This document shows positions 33,860 through 44,618 of a stretch of DNA of 64,000 nt, one piece after another. The notes beneath the pieces are model-generated. The model did not search any database. It worked only from the letters and a program-made list of their open reading frames with translations, and had not been told where the DNA came from. Positions within the stretch are counted from its first letter, which is position 1, and each line of letters starts with the position of its first letter. The stretch is taken from contig NZ_PJIQ01000014.1 in the NCBI RefSeq assembly GCF_002929745.1, positions 31,623-95,622 on the forward strand. The letters are read 5' to 3'. The translations under genes and the position numbers were made by a program. Origin of the DNA: Arthrobacter sp. B1805. Lineage in GTDB: Bacteria; Actinomycetota; Actinomycetes; Actinomycetales; Micrococcaceae.

Positions 33860-35010
33860 GTAATACGCAGAAAACCCCGCGACCTGAAGCAAACCCGGGT
33901 CTGTCGCTCGGGCGCATCGCCGGCATTCCTGTGGTCCTGGCCTGGTCCTGGTTCGTCATCACGGCGTTCATCGTGGTCGTCTTCGGACCACGCGTGAGCG
34001 GGGCCTTCCCCGGCATCGGCGCCGGTGCCTACGCCGTCGCCCTCGGTTATGCGCTGCTCCTCGCCGCATCCGTCCTGATCCACGAACTCGCACACGCGCT
34101 CACCGCGAGGGCCTTCGGCTGGCCGACCACGCGGATCGTCCTCAACCTCTGGGGCGGGCACACGCAGTTCGCGAACTTCAACGCTTCGCCCGGACGCTCG
34201 CTGCTCGTCGCCCTGGCGGGTCCGGCGGCAAACTTCGCACTGGCCGGGATCGGCTGGGCGATCCTGCAGGCGATGACGCCCGGAACCGTCAGCTACCTCC
34301 TCGCGACCATCCTGGTGTGGGCCAATCTGTTGGTCGCAGCCTTCAACGTGCTCCCGGGACTTCCCCTCGACGGCGGTCGGCTGGTCGAGAGTGCGGTGTG
34401 GAAGGCCACGGGCAGCCAGGAAAAGGGGACGGTCGCCGCCGGCTGGGCGGGGCGGATCATCGTCATCGTCCTGCTCGGTGTCGTGGTCGGCCTCCCGCTC
34501 GTACAGGGTCGTGGACCGGACCTCGCCGTCATCCTCATCGCCGTCGTCATGGGCGCCTTCCTGTGGATGGGCGCCACGGCGGCCATCGAGAACGCGCGCA
34601 TGCGTCTGCGCCTTCCCGAGATCAGCGCCGGCAGGCTCCAGCAGCGCGCTCTGGGTCTACCGGCCGGCACCACGGTCCTAGCCGCCCGCCGCCTCCTCCG
34701 CGAGAACCCGGGCGCCGCCGTCGTCCTGACCGGCGTGTCCGGACAACCGGAGGCCGTCGTCGACGAAGCCGCACTGTTCGCCGTCCCGGAGGAAGCAGCG
34801 AACACGACGACGGTCAATGCGACAGCCCGGAGGCTCGCAGCAGGCGCGTACGTCCCCGAATGGGCGGAGGGCCAGGAGCTCGTCCAATTCCTGGCACGGC
34901 TCGAGGGTAGCGAGTACGCCGTCATCAACCGTCAAGGCGCAGTCACGGGCCTGCTCCACCAGCGCACCGTCGTACAGGCCATCACGGGCAAGAACACGCC
35001 CGGCACCTGA
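33856..35010 (+). CDS. Site-2-type protease (M50) with C-terminal regulatory tail
   Basis: 384 residues. About six membrane segments surround the zinc motif HELAH (around residue 76) and the second ligand motif NVLPGLPLDGGRL (around residue 172). Residues about 255-384 form a soluble tail with CBS-like character (TVLAARRLLRENPGAAVVLTG, GQELVQFLARLEGSEYAVINRQGAVTGLL). Relatives cut anti-sigma factors or other membrane proteins within the bilayer. The substrate here is unknown. Coupled to the HAD gene by a 4-bp overlap. Confidence 0.87.
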   Translation: MSNTQKTPRPEANPGLSLGRIAGIPVVLAWSWFVITAFIVVVFGPRVSGAFPGIGAGAYAVALGYALLLAASVLIHELAHALTARAFGWPTTRIVLNLWGGHTQFANFNASPGRSLLVALAGPAANFALAGIGWAILQAMTPGTVSYLLATILVWANLLVAAFNVLPGLPLDGGRLVESAVWKATGSQEKGTVAAGWAGRIIVIVLLGVVVGLPLVQGRGPDLAVILIAVVMGAFLWMGATAAIENARMRLRLPEISAGRLQQRALGLPAGTTVLAARRLLRENPGAAVVLTGVSGQPEAVVDEAALFAVPEEAANTTTVNATARRLAAGAYVPEWAEGQELVQFLARLEGSEYAVINRQGAVTGLLHQRTVVQAITGKNTPGT

Positions 35011-35127
35011 GGCCCCTTTGCCGGGTGGGCTACTGCCCGCGCACCGCCCCGCACACCAGCCACTGATCGATCTCCTCTTCATCGCTCCATCCATGCCGGT
35101 TCCACCGGCCCATGCCGAAGGATCACC

Positions 35128-36201
35128 ATGAGCTCAATCCCGACCACGCCCGAAGCACCCTCGAGCCCCCATGGGGCAGCAGCCCGCCGCGGACCGCTCC
35201 GCGCAGGCGAGCGGGTTCAGCTCACCGATGAGAAGGGGCGCATGAGTACCATCACCCTGACCCCCGGAGGGGCCTTCCACACGCACAAGGGATTCCTCCA
35301 GCACGATCTGCTCATCGGGGCCTCCGAAGGCATTATCCTTGAGAACACGACGGGGCAGCTCTATCAGGCACTCAGGCCGCTGCTGTCCGATTTCGTCCTG
35401 TCCATGCCGCGCGGGGCGGCGGTCGTCTACCCCAAGGACGCCGGCCAGATCGTGACGATGGCGGACATCTACCCGGGTGCCCGCGTGGTCGAGGCGGGCG
35501 TCGGCTCGGGCGCACTGTCGATCTCGCTCCTGCGGGCCGTCGGTGATGCGGGCTACCTCCATTCCTTCGAGCGCCGGGAGGAGTTCGCCGACATCGCCCG
35601 GGGCAACGTCGAGACGATCTTCGGCGGACCCCACCCTGCGTGGCAGATCACCCTGGGCGACTTCCAGCAGCAGGTCGTCGAACACGAGGAGCCGGGGTCC
35701 GTGGACCGCGTTGTCCTGGACATGCTGGCTCCCTGGGAATGCCTCGACGCCGTGGCCACCGTCCTTGCCGCCGGTGGTGTGTGGATCAGCTACGTAGCGA
35801 CCGTCACGCAGCTCTCCCGGACCGCCGAGGCCATCCGGGAGGACGGGCGCTTCACCGAGCCCGAGGCCTGGGAGTCCATGGTGCGCGGCTGGCACCTCGA
35901 AGGGCTCGCCGTCCGCCCAGATCACCGCATGGTCGCCCACACCGGGTTCCTGCTGACCACCCGCCGACTGGCCGACGGAGCGACCGGATTCAGTCCTAAG
36001 CGCCGCCCCTCGAAGACCGGCTTCAGCGAAGAGGACCTCAACGCATGGACTCCGAGGGCCGTCGGCGAGCGCGATGTCTCCGACAAGCGCCTCCGTCGGG
36101 TCGCCCGCGACGCGGCGTCCACCATCCAGCGGGGCTCCCTGCCGCCGGAGGAGGCCCAGGCGCGGCGCGATGCCCTTGCCGACAGCGCTGGGGAGGAGTG
36201 A
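35128..36201 (+). CDS. trmI: tRNA (adenine58-N1)-methyltransferase TrmI
   Basis: 357-residue SAM-dependent enzyme that makes m1A58 in the T-loop of tRNAs. A small N-terminal domain (GERVQLTDEKGRMSTITLTPGGAFHTHKGFLQHDLLIG) precedes the Rossmann fold with motif I VVEAGVGSGAL at 120-130 and DRVVLDMLAPWE. The C-terminal 75 residues are a charged tail not required by the fold. GAAGGA before the ATG supports the start. In many actinobacteria this gene directly precedes the proteasome ATPase gene, as here (160-bp gap). Confidence 0.92.
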   Translation: MSSIPTTPEAPSSPHGAAARRGPLRAGERVQLTDEKGRMSTITLTPGGAFHTHKGFLQHDLLIGASEGIILENTTGQLYQALRPLLSDFVLSMPRGAAVVYPKDAGQIVTMADIYPGARVVEAGVGSGALSISLLRAVGDAGYLHSFERREEFADIARGNVETIFGGPHPAWQITLGDFQQQVVEHEEPGSVDRVVLDMLAPWECLDAVATVLAAGGVWISYVATVTQLSRTAEAIREDGRFTEPEAWESMVRGWHLEGLAVRPDHRMVAHTGFLLTTRRLADGATGFSPKRRPSKTGFSEEDLNAWTPRAVGERDVSDKRLRRVARDAASTIQRGSLPPEEAQARRDALADSAGEE

Positions 36202-36361
36202 AAGGCACTCGTGGCAGGTGTCGGTGGCCGGGACGAAAGCCGCACGGCGCCCGTTGAACGTCGGCAGTAGCCGCACAGCCGCAATGCAGCACCCTGCTGG
36301 CTGGGGTCTGCGCTAAGGTCGAAAGACAGCTGAAGGAAAGAACCAAAGGTGGCGAACCGAC

Positions 36362-38119
36362 ATGCCGGACTCCGAAGACAACGCTTCTGCCGCTGACCAG
36401 CAGGGGCTCACCCCACCTCCGATCGACAGTTCCGTGGCCCAGCGGCAAGTGAACGTCCTGCGCGACAAGCTGCGTTCTATCGACCGCCAGCTCGCATCGG
36501 CGACGCAGAACAACGGCAAGCTCGTCGGAGCCCTCGAGTCGGCGCGCACCGAGATCGTCCGTCTGAAGGCCGCCCTCGAGAAGGAGGGCGCGGCGCCCTT
36601 CAGCTTCGCCACCGTGATGCAGGTGAACCCGAGGCGAGCGTCGGAGCCCGGTACCACCACCGAGGCCACGGTGCAGGACACTGCGGACATCCTGCAGTCG
36701 GGGCGGAAGCTCCGTGTGACCGTCAGCCCGCTCATCAACGTCCGGCACCTGGCACCCGGACAGGAAGTGCTGCTCAACGAGTCGCTCACGATCGTCGCAG
36801 CGCTGGGCTTCGAGCGGGCAGGGGAGATCGTCACCGTCAAGGAACTCCTCGGCACCGACCGCGCGCTCGTCGTGGGCCGCACGGACGACGAGCGGGTCAT
36901 CAGGCTCAGCGGGCCGCTCCAGACCGAGCGGATCCGCGTGGGGGACGCACTCGCCGTCGACACCAAATCCGGCTACGGCCTCGAGAAGGTCCCGAGGAGC
37001 GAGGTCGAGAACCTCGTGCTCGAAGAGGTGCCGGACATCGCCTACGGCGACATCGGCGGGCTCGGTCCCCAGATCGAACAGATCCGCGACGCTGTCGAGC
37101 TGCCGTTCCTGCACCCCGACCTGTACCGCGAACACGGCCTCAAGCCGCCCAAGGGGATCCTTCTCTACGGCCCTCCCGGGTGCGGCAAGACCCTGATCGC
37201 GAAGGCGGTCGCCAATTCGCTCGCCGCGCGCGCCGCCGAGCGGGCCGGCCTGGAGCAGATCAGGAGCTACTTCCTCAACATCAAGGGGCCCGAGCTGCTG
37301 GACAAGTACGTCGGTGAGACGGAGCGCCACATCAGGCTGATCTTTGCGAGGGCCCGCGAGAAGGCATCGGACGGCAGTCCCGTCGTCGTGTTCTTCGACG
37401 AGATGGACTCCCTCTTCCGCACGCGTGGAACCGGTGTGTCGTCCGACGTGGAGACGACCATCGTGCCCCAGCTGCTGAGCGAGATCGACGGCGTCGAGAA
37501 GCTCGAGAACGTCATCGTGATCGGAGCCTCCAACCGCGAGGACATGATCGACCCCGCGATCCTCCGTCCGGGTCGCCTGGACGTGAAGATCAAGATCCAG
37601 AGGCCCGACGCCGAGGGTGCCGCCGAGATCTTCGCGAAGTACATTACGCCGGATCTGCCCCTGCATGCGGACGATCTTGCAGAGAACGGCGACGATCCGG
37701 CGACCACGATCGCCGAGATGATCCGCCGGACGGTCGAGCAGATGTACTCCACGGACAAGTCGAACGAGTACCTCGAAGTGACCTACGCCAACGGGGACAC
37801 CGAGATGCTGTATTTCAAGGACTTCACCTCAGGCGCCGTGATCCAGAACGTGGTCGACCGGGCGAAGAAGTACGCCATCAAGGATCTCCTGCTGGACGGG
37901 AGCAAGGGCCTGCGGATCGAGCACCTGATGCGGGCAGTCGTCGACGAATTCCGCGAGCACGAGGACATGCCGAACACGACGAACCCCGACGACTGGGCGC
38001 GGATCTCCGGGAAGAAGGGTGAGCGCATCACCTACATCCGGACGATCGTGCAGGGCAAGGCCGGGCAGGAGCCCGGCAAGTCCATCGAGACGACGGCGAA
38101 CACGGGCCAGTATCTGTGA
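36362..38119 (+). CDS. arc: Proteasome-associated AAA ATPase (ARC/Mpa)
   Basis: 585-residue hexameric unfoldase that binds pupylated proteins and threads them into the 20S core. A coiled coil spans about residues 24-75 and captures Pup. Two OB folds follow (about 80-225). The AAA module has Walker A GPPGCGKT at 270-277, Walker [11 protein letters not shown] at 341-350 and the second region of homology [17 protein letters not shown]. The C-terminal GQYL is the tail that docks into and opens the proteasome gate. The stop overlaps the dop start as GTGA. TAAGGT about 45 bp upstream is a possible -10 box. Confidence 0.97.
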   Translation: MPDSEDNASAADQQGLTPPPIDSSVAQRQVNVLRDKLRSIDRQLASATQNNGKLVGALESARTEIVRLKAALEKEGAAPFSFATVMQVNPRRASEPGTTTEATVQDTADILQSGRKLRVTVSPLINVRHLAPGQEVLLNESLTIVAALGFERAGEIVTVKELLGTDRALVVGRTDDERVIRLSGPLQTERIRVGDALAVDTKSGYGLEKVPRSEVENLVLEEVPDIAYGDIGGLGPQIEQIRDAVELPFLHPDLYREHGLKPPKGILLYGPPGCGKTLIAKAVANSLAARAAERAGLEQIRSYFLNIKGPELLDKYVGETERHIRLIFARAREKASDGSPVVVFFDEMDSLFRTRGTGVSSDVETTIVPQLLSEIDGVEKLENVIVIGASNREDMIDPAILRPGRLDVKIKIQRPDAEGAAEIFAKYITPDLPLHADDLAENGDDPATTIAEMIRRTVEQMYSTDKSNEYLEVTYANGDTEMLYFKDFTSGAVIQNVVDRAKKYAIKDLLLDGSKGLRIEHLMRAVVDEFREHEDMPNTTNPDDWARISGKKGERITYIRTIVQGKAGQEPGKSIETTANTGQYL

Positions 38120-39762
38120 TCGAGACGGGCGGACGACGGACCAGCAGCCCGGGATCCCTTCCCGCCGTCGGCGCGGGAATCTCCGTTCATCGCGTAATGG
38201 GCACCGAGACGGAATACGGCATCATCGCTCCTGCCGTTCCCTCGGCCAATCCCACGATGCTGTCCTCACAGGTCGTGAACGCCTACGCCGCCACGCTACG
38301 CGAAGGATTGGGCAACCTCGCGGGCACGCGCTGGGACTATACCGACGAGACTCCCTTGACGGACGCTCGCGGTTTCAGGATGGAGCGGGGGAGGGCGCAC
38401 CCCAGCCAGCTGACGGATGAACCGATCGAACTCAGCGCCGAGCAGATCGCGCTCGAACGCGGCGAACCTGCCGAGGCGGCCGTGCTGATGAACCTCGTCC
38501 TGAACAACGGCGCCCGGCTGTACGTGGACCACGCGCACCCGGAGTACTCCTCGCCCGAGGTGACGAATCCGCTCGACGCCGTCCTCTGGGACAGGGCCGG
38601 GGACCACGTGGCGATCACCGCGATGGAGCGCATCGGAGCGACTCCCGGGTTCTCGCCCGTGATCCTCTACAAGAACAACACGGACAACAAGAGCGTGTCC
38701 TACGGCTCCCACGAGAACTATCTCGTCCCGAGGAGCGTGCCCTTCTCCAAGCTCGCCGAAGCCCTGATCCCCTTCTTCGTCTCACGGCAGGTCATCTGCG
38801 GGGCAGGGCGGGTCGGGATCGGTCCGCTCAACCAGGAGGCCGGCTTCCAAATCAGCCAGCGCGCGGACTTCTTCGAGAACGAGATCGGTCTCGAGACCAC
38901 GGTGCGGCGCCCGATCATCAACACGCGCGACGAACCGCACGCCGTTGCAGAAAAGTACCGCCGGCTCCACGTCATCATCGGCGACGCCAACCTGAACGAG
39001 GTGTCCAACTACCTCAAGGTGGGCACAACCTCCCTTGTCCTCGCGCTCGTCGAGCATGGGCTGGCACCGGTTCCTGTCCTGGCGGATCCGGTCGAGGCGC
39101 TGCGCACCGTCAGCCACGATCCCACCTTGCAGGCGACGGTGCGGCTGGTGGACGGCCGGAGCATGACGGGGCTGGAACTCCAGGAGATGTACTGCTCCGC
39201 AGTCGTCGATGCCCTGCCGGCCGACGCGGACGAGCAGACGCGCGACGTCGTCGACCGCTGGCAGGCGCTCCTGGTCACGCTCCGTCGTGACCCGATGGCG
39301 GCGGCCCGGCAGGTCGACTGGATCGCAAAACTGAAGGTGCTCGATGCGTACAGGACACGTGACCGCCTCGACTGGGACGACGCACGGCTGGCCCTCATCG
39401 ACCTGCAGTACGCAGACCTGCGTCCCGCGAAGGGGATCTACCAGCGCCTGGCGCGCCGCGGCGACGTCGACCTGCTCGTGAGTCCGGCAGAGGTGGCGAG
39501 GGCCGCCGTCGAACCACCGCGGGACACGCGCGCCTACTTCCGCGGCCGGTGCATCGCCGAGTACCCGGCGGAAGTCGTGGGCGCCAGCTGGGACTCGCTC
39601 ATCTTCGAGCTGGCGGGAGAACGCAGGCTCCAGCGCGTGCAGACGCGCGAACCACTCCGCGGTACGGCCGAGCTCACCGAGGAGTTGTTCGACCTAGCAG
39701 CAGATGCGGAGGATTTCCTCGCCCGATTGTTGAGCGGCCCCGAACGCCGCGTGGCACGATAG
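38116..39762 (+). CDS. dop: Deamidase/depupylase Dop
   Basis: 548-residue carboxylate-amine-ligase-like enzyme that deamidates the C-terminal Gln of Pup and removes Pup from substrates. The ATP/metal glutamate motif MGTETEYG lies at 28-35. Other family blocks are [34 protein letters not shown] and [12 protein letters not shown]. The GTG start overlapping the arc stop is preferred although it adds about 27 residues before MGTETEYG. Its pairing with pup (Gln ending) and pafA fits the complete pathway. Confidence 0.96.
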   Translation: MIETGGRRTSSPGSLPAVGAGISVHRVMGTETEYGIIAPAVPSANPTMLSSQVVNAYAATLREGLGNLAGTRWDYTDETPLTDARGFRMERGRAHPSQLTDEPIELSAEQIALERGEPAEAAVLMNLVLNNGARLYVDHAHPEYSSPEVTNPLDAVLWDRAGDHVAITAMERIGATPGFSPVILYKNNTDNKSVSYGSHENYLVPRSVPFSKLAEALIPFFVSRQVICGAGRVGIGPLNQEAGFQISQRADFFENEIGLETTVRRPIINTRDEPHAVAEKYRRLHVIIGDANLNEVSNYLKVGTTSLVLALVEHGLAPVPVLADPVEALRTVSHDPTLQATVRLVDGRSMTGLELQEMYCSAVVDALPADADEQTRDVVDRWQALLVTLRRDPMAAARQVDWIAKLKVLDAYRTRDRLDWDDARLALIDLQYADLRPAKGIYQRLARRGDVDLLVSPAEVARAAVEPPRDTRAYFRGRCIAEYPAEVVGASWDSLIFELAGERRLQRVQTREPLRGTAELTEELFDLAADAEDFLARLLSGPERRVAR

Positions 39763-39768
39763 GAACCT

Positions 39769-39784
39769 GATCACCGAAGTGATC
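39769..39784 (+). promoter_or_regulatory. Hairpin between dop and pup
   Basis: GATCAC-CGAA-GTGATC is a perfect 6-bp stem with a CGAA tetraloop, 6 bp after the dop stop and 24 bp before the pup start. It could protect a processed pup mRNA 5' end or reduce read-through. Confidence 0.45.
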
Positions 39785-39808
39785 ACCAACACGGAAGGGG
39801 TGGCCGTC

Positions 39809-40012
39809 ATGGCGACACAGGACCGCATGAACACGAGCGGATCGGCCCAGGAGTCGGAGGAGGAGATCCCCGACCCCGCCCCGGTGGCTCCCGCCGCCCA
39901 GGAGTCCGCCCAGACCCAGGGTGTCGATGACCTGCTCGACGAGATCGACGGCGTCCTCGAGTCCAACGCGGAGGAATTCGTGCGCGGATTCGTGCAGAAG
40001 GGCGGCCAGTAG
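39809..40012 (+). CDS. pup: Prokaryotic ubiquitin-like protein Pup
   Basis: 67-residue intrinsically disordered tag. The C-terminal half (DDLLDEIDGVLESNAEEFVRGFVQKGGQ) is the helix that binds the ARC coiled coil and the enzymes. The protein ends GGQ, so Dop must convert Gln to Glu before PafA can ligate it to lysines. GAAGGGG precedes the ATG, which is preferred over an in-frame start 10 codons upstream. prcB begins 3 bp after the stop. Confidence 0.97.
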   Translation: MATQDRMNTSGSAQESEEEIPDPAPVAPAAQESAQTQGVDDLLDEIDGVLESNAEEFVRGFVQKGGQ

Positions 40013-40015
40013 CGG

Positions 40016-40843
40016 ATGGTCCTGGACGACGCAGCAGCAGCAGTGCCGAGAGCCGCCTCGAGCTCCTTCGCCGACTACCTGGACGCCCACCATCCCGGGT
40101 TGCTGCCGTCGAACCGGACGCTCGGGCCGGTGACCGCGTCCACCGATGCCGCGCACCTCGCACCGCACGCCACAACGATCGTCTCCCTTACGTTCCCCGG
40201 TGGCGTCCTCATGGCCGGTGACCGCCGCGCGACCATGGGCAACGTAATCGCAAGCCGTCACATCGAGAAGGTGTTCCCCGCCGACCGTTACTCCGTCCTC
40301 GGGATCGCCGGCAGCGCAGGTATCGGGCTGGACCTCACGCGCTTGTTCCAGGTGGAGCTCGAGCACTACGAGAAGATCGAGGCGACGATGATGAGCCTCG
40401 ATGGCAAGGCCAATCGCCTTGCCGCGATGGTCCGGCAGAACCTGCCCATGGCGATGCAGGGCCTCGCTGTGGTTCCGCTCTTCGCCGGATTCGATGCGGA
40501 CCGCCATGTGGGGCGGCTCTTCTCCTTCGACGTCACGGGCGGTCGCTACGAGGAGCACGAGCACCATTCGGTCGGGTCCGGCTCCGTCTTCGCCCGAGGG
40601 GCGCTCAAGAAGCTCTGGAACCCGCGTCTCGACGAGAGCGCCGCAGTACGTGTGGCGGTCGAGGCACTGTACGACGCCGCTGACGACGATTCCGCCACCG
40701 GCGGCCCCGACACCGTCCGCGCGCTGTGGCCCGTGGTCTACGTCGTCGACGGGGCGGGCTCCCGCCGCATCCCGGAGCGCGATCTCGAAGCCACCGCCCA
40801 CGCCATCATCGAAGCCCGTTCCTCCGCGGGCCGGGAGGCATAG
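40016..40843 (+). CDS. prcB: Proteasome beta subunit PrcB
   Basis: 275-residue precursor of the catalytic 20S subunit. A propeptide of about 52 residues ends at HA just before [11 protein letters not shown], so Thr53 becomes the active N-terminal nucleophile. The residue before the cut is Ala, where Mycobacterium tuberculosis has Gly. MAGDRRAT supplies the conserved Asp and the lysine equivalent region follows (IEKVF). Starts 3 bp after pup and ends 3 bp before prcA, so the genes are one operon. Confidence 0.96.
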   Translation: MVLDDAAAAVPRAASSSFADYLDAHHPGLLPSNRTLGPVTASTDAAHLAPHATTIVSLTFPGGVLMAGDRRATMGNVIASRHIEKVFPADRYSVLGIAGSAGIGLDLTRLFQVELEHYEKIEATMMSLDGKANRLAAMVRQNLPMAMQGLAVVPLFAGFDADRHVGRLFSFDVTGGRYEEHEHHSVGSGSVFARGALKKLWNPRLDESAAVRVAVEALYDAADDDSATGGPDTVRALWPVVYVVDGAGSRRIPERDLEATAHAIIEARSSAGREA

Positions 40844-40846
40844 CTC

Positions 40847-41596
40847 ATGACGCAGCAGTTCTACGTATCGCCAGAACAGCTCATGAAGGACCGCGCTGAC
40901 TTCGCGCGGAAGGGTATCGGCCGTGGCAGGTCCGTCGTGGTGATGAGCTGCCGGGACGGCATCGCCCTCGTCGCGGAAAATCCTTCTCCGTCGCTGCACA
41001 AGCTCGGCGAAATCTATGATCGCATCGCCTTCGCAGCGGTGGGGAAATACAACGAGTTCGAGAGCCTTCGGCAGGCGGGCGTGCGCTACGCGGATGTGCG
41101 CGGCTACTCCTACGCGCGAGAGGACGTCACAGCCCGCGGCTTGGCGAGCGTCTACGCGCAGAGCCTCGGCGCCGTCTTCACCGCCGAGAGCAAGCCCTTC
41201 GAGGTGGAACTCGTCGTCGCCGAGGTGGGCCGCTCCCAGGACACCGACCACCTGTACCGGCTGACGTTCGACGGTTCCATCGCGGACGAATCCGGCTTCG
41301 TGGTGATGGGGGGCGCGGCGGACGCCGTCGTCGATGCCCTCACAGGAAGCTGGTCGGCGGACCTGAGCCTCCCGGAAGCCGTCCGGGCTGCCGCCGGCGC
41401 TCTGCGGAACGACGGCGCGCCCGCCCATGCGCCGGCCGACGGTGGCAGTGCTGGAACGCCCGTGCTCGATCCTTCCCTCCTGGAGGTCGCGTTCCTGGAG
41501 CGTGATCCGGACACCCTGCGCGGGAGCCGTCGCGCATTCCGCCGTATCGGGGGCCCCGAGCTGGAGGTCCTGCTGCACCACGAACAGGACACCTGA
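40847..41596 (+). CDS. prcA: Proteasome alpha subunit PrcA
   Basis: 249-residue gate-forming outer-ring subunit. The N-terminal gate segment [29 protein letters not shown] and [30 protein letters not shown] are typical. The catalytic Thr is absent, as expected for alpha subunits. The C-terminal 40 residues form a disordered tail. GGGAGG precedes the ATG. The stop shares one base with the pafA start (TGATG). Confidence 0.96.
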   Translation: MTQQFYVSPEQLMKDRADFARKGIGRGRSVVVMSCRDGIALVAENPSPSLHKLGEIYDRIAFAAVGKYNEFESLRQAGVRYADVRGYSYAREDVTARGLASVYAQSLGAVFTAESKPFEVELVVAEVGRSQDTDHLYRLTFDGSIADESGFVVMGGAADAVVDALTGSWSADLSLPEAVRAAAGALRNDGAPAHAPADGGSAGTPVLDPSLLEVAFLERDPDTLRGSRRAFRRIGGPELEVLLHHEQDT

Positions 41597-42957
41597 TGGA
41601 CCGGCGCATCTTCGGAGTCGAGACCGAATTCGGTATCTCCTACTCGGGGCCCAACTCACGGCCGCTCTCACCCGAGGAAGTCGCTAGGTACCTCTTCCGC
41701 AAGGTGGTCAGCTGGGGGAGGTCGTCCAACGTCTTCCTCACCAACGGATCACGCCTGTACCTCGATGTCGGATCCCATCCCGAGTACGCCACCGCGGAGT
41801 GCGACGACCTGGCCCAACTCATCGCCCACGACCGCGCGGGCGAGCTCATTTTGGAGGACCTCGTGGCGGAGGCGCAGCGCAAGCTCGGCCAGGAGGGCTA
41901 CGACGGCAGGATCTACCTGTTCAAGAACAACACCGACTCGGCCGGCAACTCGTACGGCAGCCACGAGAACTACCTGATTCCGCGGAAACTCGAATTCGCA
42001 CGGCTGGCAGACATCCTCATCCCGTTCCTGGTGACCCGGCAACTGCTCGTCGGTGCAGGCAAAGTCCTCACGACGCAGACAGGCTCGATCTACGCCTTTT
42101 CGCAGCGCGCCGACCACCTGTGGGAGGGCATCTCCTCGGCCACCACCCGATCGCGTCCCATCATCAACACGCGTGACGAGCCGCACGCCGATGCCGAGCA
42201 CTACCGCCGGCTCCACGTCATCGCGGGCGACTCCAACATGTCCGAGACCACCACGCTGCTGAAGGTGGGTTCCGTGGACCTGCTGCTGCGCATGGTCGAA
42301 GCAGGGGAGATGATGCGGGACTTCCGCCTCGAGAACCCGATCCGGAGCATCCGCGAGATCTCGCACGACCTCACCGGACGGCAGCTGCTCAAGCTCGCCA
42401 ACGGCCGCTCGATGACGGCCCTGGAAATGCAGCGGGAGTACCTGACCCGCGTGTCCGCGTTCGTCGACCAGCACGGCGCCCACAATGACCACGTGCCGGC
42501 AGTCCTCGACCTGTGGGAGCGGGTCCTTCATGCCGTGGAGACCGGCGACGCCGGGGGCATCGACACGGAGGTGGACTGGGCGATCAAGAAAAAGCTGATC
42601 GACAGGTACCTGGCTCGGTCGGGCGAGGATCTCAGCTCGGCCAAGGCAGCGCAGCTGGACCTGACCTACCACGACATCTCACGCTCCCGAGGATTGTTCT
42701 TCCTGTTGCAGGCCCGAGGGGAGGCTGCCCGCGTCGTCGACGAGACCGCGGTCAAGGAGGCCGTGGACGTCCCGCCGCAGACGACGCGCGCACGGCTGCG
42801 AGGTGAATTCGTCCGCCGGGCGAAGGAAGCGAACCGCGACTACACCGTCGACTGGGTGCACCTGAAACTCAACGACCGTGCACAGCAGACCATCCTGTGC
42901 AAGGATCCGTTCACCTCCGTGGACGAGCGTGTGGAGGCACTGCTGCAGCAGCTGTGA
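41596..42957 (+). CDS. pafA: Pup ligase PafA
   Basis: 453-residue ligase that joins the C-terminal Glu of Pup to lysine side chains of target proteins with ATP. It begins [17 protein letters not shown], the ATP/metal Glu motif. [37 protein letters not shown] and [22 protein letters not shown] are shared with Dop, its paralogue. It lacks the Dop loop, consistent with ligase rather than depupylase function. Last gene of the tight arc-dop-pup-prcB-prcA-pafA run. Confidence 0.97.
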   Translation: MDRRIFGVETEFGISYSGPNSRPLSPEEVARYLFRKVVSWGRSSNVFLTNGSRLYLDVGSHPEYATAECDDLAQLIAHDRAGELILEDLVAEAQRKLGQEGYDGRIYLFKNNTDSAGNSYGSHENYLIPRKLEFARLADILIPFLVTRQLLVGAGKVLTTQTGSIYAFSQRADHLWEGISSATTRSRPIINTRDEPHADAEHYRRLHVIAGDSNMSETTTLLKVGSVDLLLRMVEAGEMMRDFRLENPIRSIREISHDLTGRQLLKLANGRSMTALEMQREYLTRVSAFVDQHGAHNDHVPAVLDLWERVLHAVETGDAGGIDTEVDWAIKKKLIDRYLARSGEDLSSAKAAQLDLTYHDISRSRGLFFLLQARGEAARVVDETAVKEAVDVPPQTTRARLRGEFVRRAKEANRDYTVDWVHLKLNDRAQQTILCKDPFTSVDERVEALLQQL

Positions 42958-43101
42958 GCAGATGCGTCACACGCGGAAGAGCCCACGCGCGCGCCTGTCA
43001 GCACCTCCGGAGGAGAAACCGGACGCCGTGAGCCGTTAGGCTTGTCAGGGCCCTTTGTTCTGCGGCCAGCCTGAACTGGACACCAATCTGAAAGTAGTTC
43101 T

Positions 43102-44028
43102 GTGCGAAAAGTACTAGCAATCCTCCTTCCGCTACTGCTGTTGCTGACGGCATGCGGCGGAACGTCGACGGGGAAGTCGGCCGGCGCCGCCGAGGTCCTC
43201 GACACCGTCACGGTGAGCGGAGGATCCGACGAGGAAGCGCCGACCGTCGAATTCGAGTCCCCCATCGATACCAGCGCCGCTGCCGCAAGGACCGTCGCCG
43301 AGGGCGAAGGTGACGAGATCGAAGAGGGTCAGCAGATCAAGGTGCAGCTCGTCGCACTGAACGCGGAGGACGGCGAAGTCCTCGGCGAGACCTACAGCCA
43401 GGGAGCCCCACAGGTGCTGCCCCTGGATGACACCTTCAAGGGTCAGTTCCCCGAGCTGTACGAGGTCCTGATCGGCACGAAGGTCGGAGCACAGGTGGCA
43501 TTCGCCACGCCAGCTCCCGAGGCGGCGGAGGGAGCACCCGAGAACCCGAAGCAGGTGCTCGTCCTGAAGGTCATCTCGGCCGAGCAGCCGCCGCCCGAGC
43601 CCGAGGTCCTCTCTCCCGAGGACGTGAAGAAGCTCGACGACGAGGGCCAGCTGCCCTCGTTCACCTTCGCGGACGACGGTTCGCCCGAGGTCACCATCCC
43701 CGAGAACGATCCCTCCGACGACCTCGTCGTCAACGTCATCGAGGAGGGTGACGGTGAGGTCGTCGCCGAAACCGACAGCATCACTGCGAACTACACCGGC
43801 TGGACCTACAGCGACGGCGAGAAGTTCGATTCGAGCTTCGACCGAGGTGAGCCCGCGACGTTCCCGCTGAGCGGAGTGATCACCGGCTGGACCAAAGGCC
43901 TCGCCGGCCAGAAGGTCGGTTCCAAGGTCATGCTGGTGATCCCTGAGGCGTGGGCCTACCCGGGTGGAGAACCTGCCGGCACCCTCGTCTTCTACGTAGA
44001 GATCGTCAGCAAGAAAGCCGCAGAGTAG
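43102..44028 (+). CDS. FKBP-type prolyl isomerase lipoprotein
   Basis: 308 residues. The signal MRKVLAILLPLLLLLTAC ends in the lipobox LTAC with Cys18 as the lipid site. A first region (about 60-160) looks like a degenerate FKBP domain (GQQIKVQLVALNAEDGEVLGETY). A canonical FKBP domain fills about 205-305 (ITANYTGWTYSDGEKFDSSFDRGEPATFPLSGVITGWTKGLAGQKVGSKVMLVIP). It should help fold exported proteins at the outer membrane face. The neighbouring Tat genes would fit that, but the link is inference. GTG start, weak ribosome site GAAAG. Confidence 0.88.
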   Translation: MRKVLAILLPLLLLLTACGGTSTGKSAGAAEVLDTVTVSGGSDEEAPTVEFESPIDTSAAAARTVAEGEGDEIEEGQQIKVQLVALNAEDGEVLGETYSQGAPQVLPLDDTFKGQFPELYEVLIGTKVGAQVAFATPAPEAAEGAPENPKQVLVLKVISAEQPPPEPEVLSPEDVKKLDDEGQLPSFTFADDGSPEVTIPENDPSDDLVVNVIEEGDGEVVAETDSITANYTGWTYSDGEKFDSSFDRGEPATFPLSGVITGWTKGLAGQKVGSKVMLVIPEAWAYPGGEPAGTLVFYVEIVSKKAAE

Positions 44029-44103
44029 CCGCTCGACCCACTCCACGGGCCTTCCCGGCACCATCCCCGCGGACACCCCGCGGGTCTCCCACGAAAGGAA
44101 ACC

Positions 44104-44499
44104 ATGTCCTTCGGACAGCGCAACTTCGACCGGCAGAAGCCGGAGATCGACTTTCCCGCCCATGACGTACCCACCGACCTCGTCATCGAGGACATCATCG
44201 AGGGCACCGGCGACGAAGCGAAGCCGGGTAACACCGTGTCCACGCACTACGTCGGTGTCGCTTTCTCGACGGGTGAGGAGTTCGACGCCTCGTGGAACCG
44301 CGGTGCCCCGCTCGACTTCAAAGTGGGCATCGGGCAGGTCATCCAGGGCTGGGACCAGGGACTCCTCGGGATGAAGGTGGGCGGACGCCGTCGCCTCGAG
44401 ATCCCGTCCCATCTCGCCTACGGGGCCAGTGGGGCCGGCTCGGCCATCGGACCGAACGAGGCGCTGATCTTCGTGGTGGACCTGCTCGCCGTCCGCTAG
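44104..44499 (+). CDS. FKBP-type peptidyl-prolyl cis-trans isomerase (cytosolic)
   Basis: 131-residue single-domain FKBP. The domain runs VIEDIIEGTGDEAKPGNTVSTHYVGVAFSTGEEFDASWNRG then FKVGIGQVIQGWDQGLLGMKVGGRRRLEIPSHLAYG, with the active-site Tyr, Asp, Phe, Val-Ile and Trp positions present. No signal peptide. GAAAGGA precedes the ATG. It lies 75 bp after the lipoprotein FKBP and ends before a strong hairpin. FKBP genes at this place are common in actinobacterial proteasome loci. Confidence 0.92.
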   Translation: MSFGQRNFDRQKPEIDFPAHDVPTDLVIEDIIEGTGDEAKPGNTVSTHYVGVAFSTGEEFDASWNRGAPLDFKVGIGQVIQGWDQGLLGMKVGGRRRLEIPSHLAYGASGAGSAIGPNEALIFVVDLLAVR

Positions 44500-44546
44500 T
44501 TCGCCGCCCGAGCGAGGTAACCCACCTCGGTCCGGCACGCCAGTCC

Positions 44547-44590
44547 CAGGAGGGACGCAGGTCGACCACGGTTGACCTGCGTCCCTCCTG
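44547..44590 (+). terminator. Strong hairpin between the FKBP gene and pafBC
   Basis: Two 17-base arms starting CAGGAGGGACGC are perfect reverse complements around a 10-nt loop. There is no U-run, but the stem is long and stable and separates the FKBP gene from the pafBC promoter 16 bp further on. Confidence 0.75.
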
Positions 44591-44605
44591 CCGGTTCCGC
44601 GAAGG

Positions 44606-44611
44606 TAGGGT
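44606..44611 (+). promoter_or_regulatory. Leaderless -10 box of pafBC
   Basis: TAGGGT ends 7 nt before the GTG at 44619, with no ribosome binding site. Confidence 0.6.
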
Positions 44612-44618
44612 TTCTCCC

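Noticed and set aside
36038..37666. 542-codon minus-strand frame opposite arc
   Set aside because: Shadow of a certain gene. No motifs, and codon third positions do not fit.
39674..41671. 665-codon minus-strand frame opposite pup, prcB and prcA
   Set aside because: Shadow frame over well-established proteasome genes.
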